A stretch of 64,000 nt of DNA from Gemmatimonadaceae bacterium (GTDB lineage: Bacteria > Gemmatimonadota > Gemmatimonadetes > Gemmatimonadales > Gemmatimonadaceae): NCBI GenBank assembly GCA_025934775.1, contig JAICWO010000004.1:1-64000 (forward strand), written 5' to 3'. Within the stretch, counting starts at the first letter, position 1. Every line of letters begins with the position of its first letter. The notes under the pieces are model-generated. The model was given only the letters and a program-made list of their open reading frames with translations, did no database searches and was not told the origin of the DNA. Shown here piece by piece: positions 52,048 through 61,327 of the stretch. Position numbers and translations under genes: made by a program.

Positions 52048-53246
52048 TCGTGGATCGCGCGGATTTTCCGCTGCTCGCGAACCATCCCGAGCTGCACTAC
52101 CTCGACTCGGCCGCGACGTCGCAGAAGCCGCGCGCGGTGCTCGACGCGCTGCTCGATTACTATCGTTGCGACAACGCGAATCCTCATCGGGGCGCGTACA
52201 CGCTCTCGGCGCGCGCGACGGAGCGATATCATGACGCGCGTGCGCGAGTGGCGCGGTTCATTGGCGTCCGCGACATGGACCGCGTGATCTTCACGCGCGG
52301 GACCACGGAGTCGCTCAACCTCGTCGCCACGGCGTGGGGCTACGCGAACGTGACGGCGGGCGACGAGATCGTGATCACGGGGATGGAGCATCACGCGAAC
52401 TTCGTCCCGTGGCAGCAGCTCGCGCGCAGCGTCGGAGCGAAGCTGCGCATCTGCGGGCTGACGGCGGACGGACGGATCGATCTCGACCAATTTCAGGCGC
52501 TCGTCGGGCCGAACACGAATGTCGCGGCGTTTGGGCATGTCTCGAACGCGCTCGGAACGATCAACCCGATCGCCGAGCTCAGCGCCATTGCGCGTCGCGT
52601 CGGCGCGCTGGTGGTGTGCGACGGCGCGCAGGCCGCGCCGCATCTGCCGCTCGACATCGACCACCTGGACGTGGACTTCTACGCGTTCAGCGGCCACAAG
52701 ATGCTCGGGCCGATGGGGTGCGGCGTGCTCGTGGGCAAACGCGAAATTCTCGAGCAGATGCCGCCGTACCAGACGGGCGGCGACATGATCGAATACGTCG
52801 CGGACGAGCGCAGCACGTGGAACGTGCTGCCGCACAAGTTCGAGGCGGGAACGCCCAACGTCGGCGACGCGGTCGGTCTCGCGGCGGCGTGCGAATACCT
52901 GGATGGAATCGGCATGGCGAAGGTGCGCGAGCATGAGCGGACGCTGACGGCGTCGGCGAGCGAGCGACTGTCGGCGATTCCCGGTGTGCGCGTCTACGGG
53001 CCGCCGGCCGCCGATCGGAGCGGCGTGGTGAGCTTCACGGTCGACGGGATTCACCCGCACGATCTGGCGACGATCCTCGACGAAGGGCAAGTTTGCGTAC
53101 GCGCCGGGCATCATTGTGCGCAGCCGTTGATGCGCCGGCTCGACATTCCCGCCACCGCGCGGGCGTCATTCTACATCTATAACACCGAGGCCGACGTCGA
53201 CGCGCTGATCCGGGGCGTGGAACGGGCTCGGGAGGTGTTCGGCTGA
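52044..53246 (+). CDS. sufS: Cysteine desulfurase SufS
   Basis: The 400-residue protein has class-V aminotransferase features: YLDSAATSQKPRAVLDAL, NANPHRGAYTLSARAT, the PLP-binding Lys in YAFSGHKMLGPMGCGVLVG, and the mobile-loop Cys in RAGHHCAQPLMRR. SufS takes sulfur from cysteine as persulfide and passes it to SufU. The ATG at 52044 overlaps the Rieske stop (ATGA). Its stop overlaps the YciI start (TGATG). Confidence 0.97.
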   Translation: MIVDRADFPLLANHPELHYLDSAATSQKPRAVLDALLDYYRCDNANPHRGAYTLSARATERYHDARARVARFIGVRDMDRVIFTRGTTESLNLVATAWGYANVTAGDEIVITGMEHHANFVPWQQLARSVGAKLRICGLTADGRIDLDQFQALVGPNTNVAAFGHVSNALGTINPIAELSAIARRVGALVVCDGAQAAPHLPLDIDHLDVDFYAFSGHKMLGPMGCGVLVGKREILEQMPPYQTGGDMIEYVADERSTWNVLPHKFEAGTPNVGDAVGLAAACEYLDGIGMAKVREHERTLTASASERLSAIPGVRVYGPPAADRSGVVSFTVDGIHPHDLATILDEGQVCVRAGHHCAQPLMRRLDIPATARASFYIYNTEADVDALIRGVERAREVFG

Positions 53247-53557
53247 TGTACGCCATCGCGATCATTCGCTACCGCCGGCCGCTCGAGGAAGTGCAGGAAG
53301 TCACCGAGCAGCATCGCGCCTACCTGCGCGATCTCAAGGATGAGGGAACGCTCATCGCCTCGGGGCCGATGGATCCGCGCACGGGCGGGATCCTCTTGCT
53401 GAGCGTGCCCGACGACGACATCACGTCGTGCCTCGACCGAGTGCGCGACGGCGATCCGTACGTCACGTTCGGGTTGGCGCAGTACGAGCTGATTCCGTGG
53501 GCGGTGGGGATTGGGAAGGACGAGCTCGATCGGATCGCGGCGGCGACGACGGCGTGA
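53246..53557 (+). CDS. YciI-like protein
   Basis: The 103-residue protein shows the YciI-type dimeric alpha/beta barrel: MYAIAIIRYRRPLEEVQEV, LKDEGTLIASGPMDPRTGGI and DPYVTFGLAQYELIPWAVG. The catalytic His-Asp pair of YciI is represented by HRAYLRDL. Function is unknown; in this operon position it may be a small-molecule or metal-related accessory, but no specific role is supported. Confidence 0.85.
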   Translation: MYAIAIIRYRRPLEEVQEVTEQHRAYLRDLKDEGTLIASGPMDPRTGGILLLSVPDDDITSCLDRVRDGDPYVTFGLAQYELIPWAVGIGKDELDRIAAATTA

Positions 53558-53565
53558 TGTGATGG

Positions 53566-53686
53566 ACCGCGGAGTGCGCGGGGGGCGCGGAGAGATCCGC
53601 GATAAGAGATCGTTAATTACTCACGTGGCAATGATGATTCTCTTCCCCCTTCGATGACTCTCCGCACCTCCGCGTTCCCCGCGGTT
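53566..53686. repeat. Imperfect inverted repeat between convergent genes, third family
   Basis: Arms at 53566-53594 (ACCGCGGAGTGCGCGG...) and 53658-53686 (reverse complement starts AACCGCGGGGAACGCGG) match over about 28 bp with a few mismatches. It occupies most of the 142-bp gap between the YciI gene and the convergent M20 peptidase gene. Confidence 0.7.
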
Positions 53687-53699
53687 GAAAAGTGCGCCC

Positions 53700-54959
53700 T
53701 TATCTGACTCCCGCCAGCGCCGCCACGATGAGCGCGGCCCACTGCGGGCCGAGGTAGCCGGTCGACCCGTCGGCGTACCACTCGCCGAGCGCGTGCGCGT
53801 TTCCGCCGGCACCTCCGCCGCCGATCCGAATGGCCGGAATGCCCAGGCTGATCGGAATGTTCGCGTCGGTGCTCGACGCGCCGGTGGATGATGTGAACCC
53901 GAGCGCCTTCGCCGCATTTAGAGCAGTTTGAACGATCGGCGCCGCGTCGGACTGACCGCCCGTCGGACGAATGCCGATCGTGTCGATGACGAGCGAGAGC
54001 TTCGCCTTCGCGGCGCGCGGACCGGTCCACCGATCGTTCTCGGCGTCGAGCGCCTGGCGGAGGATGCGTTGGATCTTCGCATCGACCTCGTCGAGCGACT
54101 TCACGTCCTCCGAGCGCATGTCGACGTCCATCGAGCCGCTCGCCGAGATCGAGTTGACCGACGTGCCGCCCTGGATCACGCCGACGTTGAACGTCGTCTT
54201 GGGCTTCGCGGGCACCTGGATGTCGGCAATCGCGGCAATCGCGCGGCCGAGCGCGTGGATGGGATTCGGAATTCCGAACGCGCCGTAGCTGTGGCCGCCC
54301 GGCCCCTTGTACGTGACGTGATACCGATGACTGCCCACCGCGCGACTCGCAATCCCGAGTCCCGCGTCATCGACAGAGATGAAGTAGTCGATCTTTCCCT
54401 TCATCGACTTCTCGAAGATGTAGCGCATCCCGCGCAGATTCCCCGCTCCCTCTTCCCCGACGTCGCCCACGAAGTACACCGTGCCGTTCGTCTTCACGGC
54501 GGCCTTCTGTAAGGCGCGCGCGACGGCGAGGACCACGGCGAGTCCGCGATCGTCGTCGCCGATACCCGGCGCGTGGAGCGTGTCGCCCTGCTGCTTCACG
54601 GTGACGTCCGTTCCGGCGGGAAACACGGTGTCGAGGTGCCCCGCGATCATCACGGTCGGCCCTTTCCCGACGCCGGGCCGCTCGGCGATCACGTCTCCGA
54701 CCGAGTCGATGCGAACGTTGGCGAGACCGAGCGCCTCGAGGCGTTTCTTGTATTCGGCTGCTCGTGATGATTCTTTAAACGGCGGCGACGGAATGCGCGT
54801 GAGCTCGACCTCCTGCTGCATCGTCCAGGCGTTGTCGGCCTTGATGATGTCGAGCGCGGAGCGCACCGCGGGGTTCGTGGCGGGGAGCGGTGATTGGGCG
54901 GCGAGTGGCGCGGCCGCGCACAACAGGGCCAGCGCAGCAACGAGGCGATATCTGAGCAT
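53700..54959 (-). CDS. Secreted M20-family peptidase
   Basis: The 419-residue protein has a signal peptide (RYRLVAALALLCAAAPLAAQ). The M20 zinc site is complete: MIAGHLDTVFP (His), GIGDDDRGLAV (bridging Asp), GDVGEEGAGNL (catalytic Glu and Glu), FISVDDAGLG (Asp), and the C-terminal GGNAHALGEWY (His). A lid (dimerisation) domain lies near residues 210-320. It likely acts as a di- or tripeptidase outside the cytoplasm. I chose the ATG at 54959; an in-frame ATG at 55025 is possible. Confidence 0.92.
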   Translation of the reverse strand: MLRYRLVAALALLCAAAPLAAQSPLPATNPAVRSALDIIKADNAWTMQQEVELTRIPSPPFKESSRAAEYKKRLEALGLANVRIDSVGDVIAERPGVGKGPTVMIAGHLDTVFPAGTDVTVKQQGDTLHAPGIGDDDRGLAVVLAVARALQKAAVKTNGTVYFVGDVGEEGAGNLRGMRYIFEKSMKGKIDYFISVDDAGLGIASRAVGSHRYHVTYKGPGGHSYGAFGIPNPIHALGRAIAAIADIQVPAKPKTTFNVGVIQGGTSVNSISASGSMDVDMRSEDVKSLDEVDAKIQRILRQALDAENDRWTGPRAAKAKLSLVIDTIGIRPTGGQSDAAPIVQTALNAAKALGFTSSTGASSTDANIPISLGIPAIRIGGGGAGGNAHALGEWYADGSTGYLGPQWAALIVAALAGVR

Positions 54960-55079
54960 GGCCGCGAAGCTACCGGGACTTCCGCCGGCACGCCATCGCC
55001 CGCCGCGCCGAATTGCGCCGTTCATGACAATGTCGTATGTAGGAGCACGCAAACACGCGAACGTCACGGCGAGGGTTCG

Positions 55080-56354
55080 ATGCCAGATTCGGTGACTCGG
55101 CCGCACGACGGCGATACGGCATTTACTCCCGGACCGCCCGGCCCCGAGCGCGACGAAATCGGCGCGCTTGCCAATCGGATCGAGCTGATTCGCGATCAGG
55201 TCGATGCGCTCCAGACCAGCGCGGCGCCCGCAAAGCTGCGCTGGTTCCAATGGGCCGGGAGTGCGACGAGCGTGGTCTCCCTCGTTGTCACGATTTCGAT
55301 CGCCATCTGGGCGAACCGGCTGCAAGCGAGAAAGGATGTCTCCGCGGCCGCCGCATCGGGCTTGGACCAACTCACCAAGGTCACCTCTGACCTGGTCGCA
55401 TTGCGGTCGGAGGAGAACACGGCGTTCAACACACCAGGCGCCAATCCCAACGCGTACGCGACAGGCAGCGCAATCCGAAACGCGAAGCGACAGGTGTTGT
55501 TGGACGAGGCGGATCGGCTCGTCCAACGGCTAGGCTCCGGGGTCAGTCCGCAGATCTTGCTGACGCTCGCGAGCGAGTAAGAGCTCGACTCGCGATTCGC
55601 GACGGCGCGGTCGTATCTCCAGCGACTCGTGGGGAGCACCGATTCGACGGTCACCCGCGTTTCCGGGCTCGAGAATCTCGCGGCGTTGTACGCGCTCTCC
55701 GGCGTGCCGTTCAGAAGCATCGACACCGCGCACGCGTATTGGAGCAAGGCCGACTCGCTCCTGTCGACGCGCGGCGACGAATACGCGCGGTCGCAGCGCC
55801 TGTGGATGTACGAATCACATCTCGGCTCGGACTTCGCGGCCGGGTATCACCGCGATGAAGACACCGTCCGCAAGCGCGCAATGGAGGCCATGCACTCGAT
55901 CTCTCCCGTGAATCCCGCGCGGGCCGCGCTGCTTCAACAACTTGCGCAAGTTCTGAATTTGGCGGCGTTCACGCTCGACTCGACGGGCGATGTCGGCGGG
56001 CTCGCATTCGGCGCCTTGCCGGGGACGTGGCTCCTCACGTTCGATGATGATTCTTCAAAGCACGGCACGCTGCAATTCACAGCCGGCCCGGATCCGGCGC
56101 ACCTCTTTCTCTCCTGGGAAGTGCGTTCCGGCGGACAACTCAAAGAGAGGCTGATGGGCGCCGCCGCACGTGTTGGTCGGCTGCAGCTCGAGGCAGACTG
56201 GAATGGACAGACGGACTTCGGACAGTTCGGGACGTTGGTTCAGAGTACGGGCGTACTCACGTTTCGCTTGCGTCCGGGGAATGTCTTACACGGCGAGATT
56301 CTGCCCTTCGGTCTCCAACCACACGCGTTCACGATTGCGCGTCAGTCACCGTGA
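55080..56354 (+). pseudogene. Unrecognised single-membrane-span protein gene interrupted by an in-frame TAA
   Basis: From the ATG at 55080 the frame encodes an acidic N-terminus, one membrane helix (about residues 62-78: VVSLVVTISIAIW) and a coiled helical part, until a TAA at 55578-55580. The same frame then continues without any stop to 56354 (ELDSRFATARSYLQ, then TWLLTFDDDSSKHGT and a C-terminal beta-rich domain). The two parts are in the same phase and add up to a protein of about 424 residues. CAA (Gln) to TAA is the simplest change. A separate second gene from GTG 55629 is possible but less likely. I do not recognise the family. Confidence 0.7.
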
Positions 56355-56359
56355 GCCCG

Positions 56360-57433
56360 TCAACACAGATGCACCGCCATCGCCTTGAACCCGGCGACCA
56401 CTTCGCGGCCGGTCTCGAGCCCGAGCTCGCGAACCGATCGCGCCGTGACGGCCGCGACGATCGGCGTGCCGCTGGCGTCGATCGTCACCTTGGTGAGCGC
56501 GCCGGCGGGGACGATCTCCACGATTCGTCCGCGAAATTGATTCTGCACCGACGACATCGACGGCTCCGCCGAAATTGAAATTTCCTCGGCGCGGATCACG
56601 GCGTGCGCCGGGCCGGGTACGACATCGCCCAGTGCATAGAACGTGAGTCCGCCGGTGGTGAATGCGACGGCCTGCTGCACCATCGTCTCACCCGTCCCGG
56701 CAACCCAGTCCGGCGCCTCGGAGCGAATCGGCTGCGCGTGTCCGGCGAACACGTTCTCGGCGCCAAGAAAGTCCGCGATGTACGGCGTGGCTGGCTTGCG
56801 GAATACGTGTTCCGGCGTGCCTTTCTGCACCACGCGGCCGCGGTCGATCACGATGGCGACGTCGCCGAGCAATCCCGCTTCCGCGAAGTCGTGCGTCACG
56901 TGGAGCACGGTGAAGCGCCGCTCGTAGTACAGCGTGCGCAGCACGCGCCGCGCGATGTTTCGGGTGCGCGGATCGAGCGCACTGAATGGCTCGTCGAGCA
57001 GCAGCACTTCCGGCCGGTGCGCGAGCGCGCGTGCGAGCGCGACGAGCTGCCGTTCCCCGCCGCTCAGCGATTCCACCGAACGCTCGAACAAGCCGTTGAC
57101 GCCGAATCGATCGCAGAGATCGTCGACGACCGCGGCGTTCGTCGCGCCGTACTCCACGTTCGCGCGCACACTCAAATGTGGAAACAAGTATGCGTGCTGG
57201 TAGACGATCGCGAGCCGGCGCGCCTCCGGCGGCGTCCGTGTCACGTCCTCGCCGCCGAGGACGATGCGGCCGGCGGTGAGCGGCACGACGCCGGCGATCG
57301 TCTCGAGGAGCGTCGTCTTGCCGGCGCCCGCGGGTCCGACGACCACGCCGTATTCGCCCTGCGGCACGTCGAGCGTGACGTCGGTCAGGCGAAAGCTGCC
57401 ATTCGCGGAGCTCACCGCACGGAGTGAGATCAC
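56360..57433 (-). CDS. ABC transporter ATPase, ModC-like, with a molybdate-binding MOP domain
   Basis: The protein has 357 residues from GTG 57433. It is an ABC ATPase: Walker A VGPAGAGKTTLLE, Q-loop YQHAYLFPHL, signature LSGGERQLVALARAL, Walker B VLLLDEPFSALD and H-loop HVTHDFAEAG. The C-terminal MOP/TOBE-type domain (about 290-357: FRGRIVEIVPAGALTKVT) is typical of molybdate and tungstate ATPases. GTG 57433 fits the family N-terminus ISLRAVSSANGSFRLTD. Upstream in-frame codons to 57502 are translations of 12-bp repeats. No periplasmic binding protein gene is present. Confidence 0.85.
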   Translation of the reverse strand: MISLRAVSSANGSFRLTDVTLDVPQGEYGVVVGPAGAGKTTLLETIAGVVPLTAGRIVLGGEDVTRTPPEARRLAIVYQHAYLFPHLSVRANVEYGATNAAVVDDLCDRFGVNGLFERSVESLSGGERQLVALARALAHRPEVLLLDEPFSALDPRTRNIARRVLRTLYYERRFTVLHVTHDFAEAGLLGDVAIVIDRGRVVQKGTPEHVFRKPATPYIADFLGAENVFAGHAQPIRSEAPDWVAGTGETMVQQAVAFTTGGLTFYALGDVVPGPAHAVIRAEEISISAEPSMSSVQNQFRGRIVEIVPAGALTKVTIDASGTPIVAAVTARSVRELGLETGREVVAGFKAMAVHLC

Positions 57434-57446
57434 GCCGATACGCTCG

Positions 57447-57482
57447 TCATCCGAACTGTCATCCGAAGCGTCATCCGAAGCG
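57447..57482. repeat. Three 12-bp tandem repeats at the permease/ATPase junction
   Basis: TCATCCGAACTG (57447), TCATCCGAAGCG (57459) and TCATCCGAAGCG (57471) follow each other with no gap. The third holds the permease stop codon. On the coding strand they create an ATGA overlap and a 14-codon mini-ORF (57474 down to 57430) whose TGA overlaps the ATPase GTG. Confidence 0.85.
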
Positions 57483-58265
57483 ACGCTCCACGCGCAGAGC
57501 ACGCAGCATCACGAGCGGAATCAGCGCGAACACGACGAGCACCGCGGCGACGGGCAGCGCTTCGTCGAGTCCGTAGCTCGTGAATCGGTCGTAGCTCAGC
57601 ACGCTCGCGACTTTCGGATTGTATGTGAGAATCACGACCGCGCCGAACTCGCTCACGGCGCGCGCCCACATGACCACCGCGGCCGCGGTGAGTCCGCGCG
57701 CGGAGAGCGGGAGCGTCACGCGCGCGAACGCGCGCCACGCGTCGTCACCGAGTGTGCGCGCGACGGACTCGAGTCGCACGTCGACGCGCGCGAACGCCTC
57801 GCGCGCCGCGCTCACGTAGAGCGGCGCCGACACGAACAGCATCGCGCAGGCGATGCCGGTGGTCGAACCGGCGACGCGGAGTCCCGCCTGATACAGCGCG
57901 CCGCCGACGGTGCTGCCGCGGCCGAGCACGAGGAGCAGCGCGATGCCCGCGACCGGATGCGGGATGACGAGCGGAAGATCGGTGAGCGCCGCGATCACGG
58001 ACCGTCCGGGGAACGCGCGGCGAGCCAGGAGGTACGCGAGCGGTGTTCCGCCGAGAATGCCGAGCAGCGTGGCGATCGTGGCGGTCGCCGCCGTGAGGAG
58101 CAACGACGAGCGGAGCTCGTGGTCGGACGTGAACGTCGCGAAGCCGCGCGATCCGCCGGACGCGACCAGGCCGACCACCGGCCCGAGGATGAACAGCAGA
58201 AAGAGCGACGTTAGCAGCGCGGCAACAATCGTCACGAGCGCGCGTCTGGCGGGGCGGGTTTCCAC
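57471..58265 (-). CDS. ABC transporter permease, ModB-like (molybdate/tungstate type)
   Basis: The 264-residue protein has five or six membrane segments and the binding-protein-dependent permease loop VARTLGDDAWRAFARVTLPL. The motif EFGAVVILTYNP near residue 210 is typical of ModB/WtpB-type permeases. It starts at ATG 58265. It should import molybdate or tungstate with the MOP-domain ATPase downstream. No substrate-binding protein gene follows or precedes, so that component must come from elsewhere. Confidence 0.86.
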   Translation of the reverse strand: METRPARRALVTIVAALLTSLFLLFILGPVVGLVASGGSRGFATFTSDHELRSSLLLTAATATIATLLGILGGTPLAYLLARRAFPGRSVIAALTDLPLVIPHPVAGIALLLVLGRGSTVGGALYQAGLRVAGSTTGIACAMLFVSAPLYVSAAREAFARVDVRLESVARTLGDDAWRAFARVTLPLSARGLTAAAVVMWARAVSEFGAVVILTYNPKVASVLSYDRFTSYGLDEALPVAAVLVVFALIPLVMLRALRVERRFG

Positions 58266-58456
58266 GGTGCTCGAATATCGGAGACTCGCGCGGGCGCTAC
58301 AAGCGCGCGCCGGCCGGTTGAGGAGCGCGCGGGGGAACGCGCGCTTGCGAAACTTTCACCATACGGCGACCGTCTTGACGATGGCTGCGGCGCAGGAGTC
58401 GTACTTGTCCTACGTTAGTAGTACACCGCGCAGCCGACCCTCCCCTCCTCCCCCCC

Positions 58457-59422
58457 ATGTCTGACCTCGCGATCGACATTCGCAATGTCGTGAAACGGTA
58501 TGAGGAGCACGTCGCGGTGCGCGACCTGTCGCTCCAAGTGCCACGCGGATCGGTCTACGGTCTCCTCGGCCCCAACGGCGCCGGAAAGACCACCACGATC
58601 CGCATGATCCTCGACATCATCCTGCCCGACGAAGGCACGATCACGCTCTTCGGGCAACCGAACACCAGCGTTGCCGTGCTGGACCAGCTCGGCTATCTGC
58701 CGGAAGAGCGCGGACTTTATAAGAAGATGCAGGTGCGGCGCGTGCTCACGTTCCTCGCCGAGCTCAAGGGGCTCAAGCCCACCGAAGCCGCGCGGCGCAT
58801 CGACCAGTGGCTCGACCGGTTCGGGCTCATCACGCCGGAGAAGGATTGGGGCGAGGCCAAGGTCGACGAGCTCTCGCGCGGCATGCAGCAGAAGGTGCAG
58901 TTCATCTCCACGCTGCTGCACGATCCCGAGCTCGTCATTCTCGACGAGCCGTTCAGCGGACTCGATCCGATCAACGCGCAGGCGCTCAAGGACGCGGTCC
59001 TCGAGCTCAAGCAGCGCGGCAAGACGGTCATCTTCAGCACGCACGTGATGGACAACGCGGAGCGCATGTGCGACTCGGTGTGCATCATCGCGAACGGGCG
59101 AAAGGTGCTCGACGGCAATCTCGCGGAGGTCAAGCGCGAGGCCGGCACGCGCAATGTCGCGCTGGCGCTGAACGGCGGGGCGCACAACGGCGTGGGGGAG
59201 ATCCTGCGCGATACGCGGCTCGTGTCGAAGCTGGACGACACGAACAATTTCTTCGAGCTGGAGCTCGCGCCGGCGGCGGACGCGCAGGTGCTGTTGCGGC
59301 GGCTGGTCGACGCCGGCGCCTCCATCGAACGCTTCGAGCTCGTGCAGCCGTCGCTGCACCAAATCTTCCTGCAGCGTGTCGGCGCGAGCGGCGTCGAGAC
59401 GGGGATGTCAGGTCATGGCTAA
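58457..59422 (+). CDS. ABC-2 type transporter ATPase
   Basis: The 321-residue ATPase has Walker A GPNGAGKTTTIRMI, signature ELSRGMQQKVQFIST, Walker B VILDEPFSGLDPINAQAL, and the H-loop STHVMDNAE. A C-terminal DUF4162-like region (about 220-305) is typical of NatA-like drug or lipid exporters. Its stop overlaps the permease ATG by eight bp. The 191-bp gap to the divergent permease at 58265 holds TTGACG (58375) but no convincing -10. Confidence 0.93.
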   Translation: MSDLAIDIRNVVKRYEEHVAVRDLSLQVPRGSVYGLLGPNGAGKTTTIRMILDIILPDEGTITLFGQPNTSVAVLDQLGYLPEERGLYKKMQVRRVLTFLAELKGLKPTEAARRIDQWLDRFGLITPEKDWGEAKVDELSRGMQQKVQFISTLLHDPELVILDEPFSGLDPINAQALKDAVLELKQRGKTVIFSTHVMDNAERMCDSVCIIANGRKVLDGNLAEVKREAGTRNVALALNGGAHNGVGEILRDTRLVSKLDDTNNFFELELAPAADAQVLLRRLVDAGASIERFELVQPSLHQIFLQRVGASGVETGMSGHG

Positions 59423-60737
59423 TAAAATTCTGATCGTCGCGAAGCGCGAGTATCTCGAGCGCGTGCGGTCGCGCGCGTTCGTGATCATGACGCTGCTCGT
59501 GCCGGCGCTGATGGCGGGCGTGATTCTCGTGCCGACGTACATGGCGACGCGCGGCGGCGTTTCCGCGAGCTTCCGCCACATTCGCATTCTCGACGCGACG
59601 GGCGCGGGGCTCGGCGATCGCGTGTCGACCGTGCTCGCCGCGGACACCACCTCGAAGGACACGACCTCCGGACCGTTCGTCGTTGCCGTGGCGCCGGGGC
59701 AGCTCGCCGCCGCGGAATCGGCCGCGGTGCGCGACGTCATGAAGCCGAAATCGCTGACCGGCTATCTCGTGCTCGACGACAGCACGCTCGCCGGCAAGCG
59801 CGCGCGGTACGCGGGCCGGAACGCCTCGTCGGTCACCGAGATGGAGAAGCTCGAGTCGGCGGTGAAGCAGTCGGTCATGATGGTGCGACTCGAACACGAA
59901 GGCGTGAACAAGCAGACGATCGACGAGCTCGCGAAGTCGAAGCTCGAGCTCTCGTCGGAGCGGCTGACGGAAAAGGGGCGCGGCGGCTCCGGGCCCTCCG
60001 GACTGTTCGCCGGCGTGATCATCGGCCTCATGCTGCTCATGGCGATCATCGTCCACGGACAGAACGTCATGCGCGGCGTGCTCGAGGAGAAGACGAGCCG
60101 AGTCGCGGAAGTGGTGATCTCGAGCATCAAGCCGGAATCGCTGCTCGCCGGCAAGGTCCTCGGCGTCGGCGGTGTGGGGCTCACGCAGATCGTGGCCTGG
60201 ATCGGGATCGGCGGCTATCTCGTCACCTTCTTCATGCCGCTGTTGACGAAGAACGCGGGCGCCGGCGGAGCGATGTCCGCGGGCGCTGCCCCAACGGCGA
60301 TGGCGTTCGCCGGGATAAGCCCGGGCGTGCTCGGCATCTCGATCGCGTACTTCCTGCTCGGCTTCGTGTTCTACGCGACGCTCTTCGCCGCGGCGGGGTC
60401 GATGGTGAACAGCGAGCAGGAAGCACAGCAAGCGGTGATGCCGGTGATGCTGCTTCTCATGAGCGGATGGATCTTCGTCAGTCCGGTGTTGATCAATCCG
60501 AACAGCACGTTGGCCGTGGTGCTGTCGTGGCTCCCGTGGTCGTCGCCGATCATCATGCCCATTCGCATGGGATTGGCGGCGGTGTCGCCGCTCTCCGTCA
60601 TCGGCTCGCTCGCGGTCGGGTTTGTGGGATCGTGCGCCGCCGTGTGGCTCGCGGCGCGGATCTATCGCGTGGGCATGCTCATGTACGGCAAGAAGCCGAG
60701 CTTCGCGGAGCTCGCGAAGTGGATTCGCTACGCGTGA
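59415..60737 (+). CDS. ABC-2 type transporter permease (NatB-like)
   Basis: The 440-residue protein has one N-terminal helix (VIMTLLVPALMAGVILVP), a large extracytoplasmic domain (about 45-195), and five or six C-terminal helices, the ABC-2 layout. VLEEKTSRVAEVVISSIKPE is the conserved cytoplasmic coupling segment after the second helix. It pairs with the ATPase in the previous gene. The substrate is unknown; NatAB exports Na+, and related systems export drugs or lipids. The ATG at 59415 is supported by overlap with the ATPase stop. Confidence 0.92.
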   Translation: MANKILIVAKREYLERVRSRAFVIMTLLVPALMAGVILVPTYMATRGGVSASFRHIRILDATGAGLGDRVSTVLAADTTSKDTTSGPFVVAVAPGQLAAAESAAVRDVMKPKSLTGYLVLDDSTLAGKRARYAGRNASSVTEMEKLESAVKQSVMMVRLEHEGVNKQTIDELAKSKLELSSERLTEKGRGGSGPSGLFAGVIIGLMLLMAIIVHGQNVMRGVLEEKTSRVAEVVISSIKPESLLAGKVLGVGGVGLTQIVAWIGIGGYLVTFFMPLLTKNAGAGGAMSAGAAPTAMAFAGISPGVLGISIAYFLLGFVFYATLFAAAGSMVNSEQEAQQAVMPVMLLLMSGWIFVSPVLINPNSTLAVVLSWLPWSSPIIMPIRMGLAAVSPLSVIGSLAVGFVGSCAAVWLAARIYRVGMLMYGKKPSFAELAKWIRYA

Positions 60738-60765
60738 GTCACCTGACGCCTAGATTGCGCGGTGT

Positions 60766-61191
60766 ATGTACGACGCCGCGTCGCTCGCGCACCTGCTGCC
60801 GCATCGGTATCCGTTTCTGCTCGTCGATCGGATCGACGTGGTGGACGCGGGCAAGCACGTCGTCGGCACCAAGCGACTGACGGCAGGCGAGTGGTGGGCT
60901 CGCGGGGATGCGCGCGAGCCCATCCCCGCGATGCTGGTCCTCGAGGCGCTCGCGCAGACGAGCGGCGCGATCGTGCGCGATCTCGCGCCGAGCGGCTCGG
61001 CGACCATCGCCTACTTCATGGGCGCCGATCGCGTCCGCATACGCGCGACGGCGCGGGCCGGTGACGAGCTTCGCCTCGACGTGACGGTCAGGCAGTGGCG
61101 CCGCGGGATCTGTCGAACGCACGGCGTCGCATCAGTGCACGGCGACGTGGTGCTGACGGCCGATCTCACGACGATCGTGCGGCCGGCGTAA
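60766..61191 (+). CDS. FabZ-like 3-hydroxyacyl-ACP dehydratase family protein
   Basis: The 141-residue hot-dog protein has LPHRYPFLLVDRIDVV (catalytic His in HRYPFLLVD) and the helix PAMLVLEALAQTSGAIV. The Glu that assists in FabZ/FabA lies in this helix. The middle loop is AREPIPAMLV, where FabZ has FPGRPVMPGVL, so loop and specificity differ from housekeeping FabZ. It sits between an ABC-2 operon and a kinase, not in a fatty-acid cluster, so it may serve a specialised acyl pathway. Confidence in the fold is high, in the exact reaction moderate. Confidence 0.8.
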   Translation: MYDAASLAHLLPHRYPFLLVDRIDVVDAGKHVVGTKRLTAGEWWARGDAREPIPAMLVLEALAQTSGAIVRDLAPSGSATIAYFMGADRVRIRATARAGDELRLDVTVRQWRRGICRTHGVASVHGDVVLTADLTTIVRPA

Positions 61192-61241
61192 GCGCGCGTA
61201 GCGCCAGCAAGGCGTCACTTTCTCCCCCTTTCGAGCGTCGT

Positions 61242-61247
61242 TATACT
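61242..61247 (+). promoter_or_regulatory. Candidate -10 box for the large kinase
   Basis: TATACT lies 80 bp before the GTG at 61328. The -35 position is weak (TTTCTC near 61219). Confidence 0.3.
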
Positions 61248-61327
61248 GTTCCCGCCGACGCTGGCCGGGGACGGCGCCGAGCGCATCGCGCACGGTCCAA
61301 CGTCACTCCGCATCCAGGCACCGACCG

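Noticed and set aside
55629-56354. Independent gene starting at GTG 55629
   Set aside because: It is in the same frame as the upstream part and open right after the TAA, which fits one interrupted gene better; kept as an alternative.
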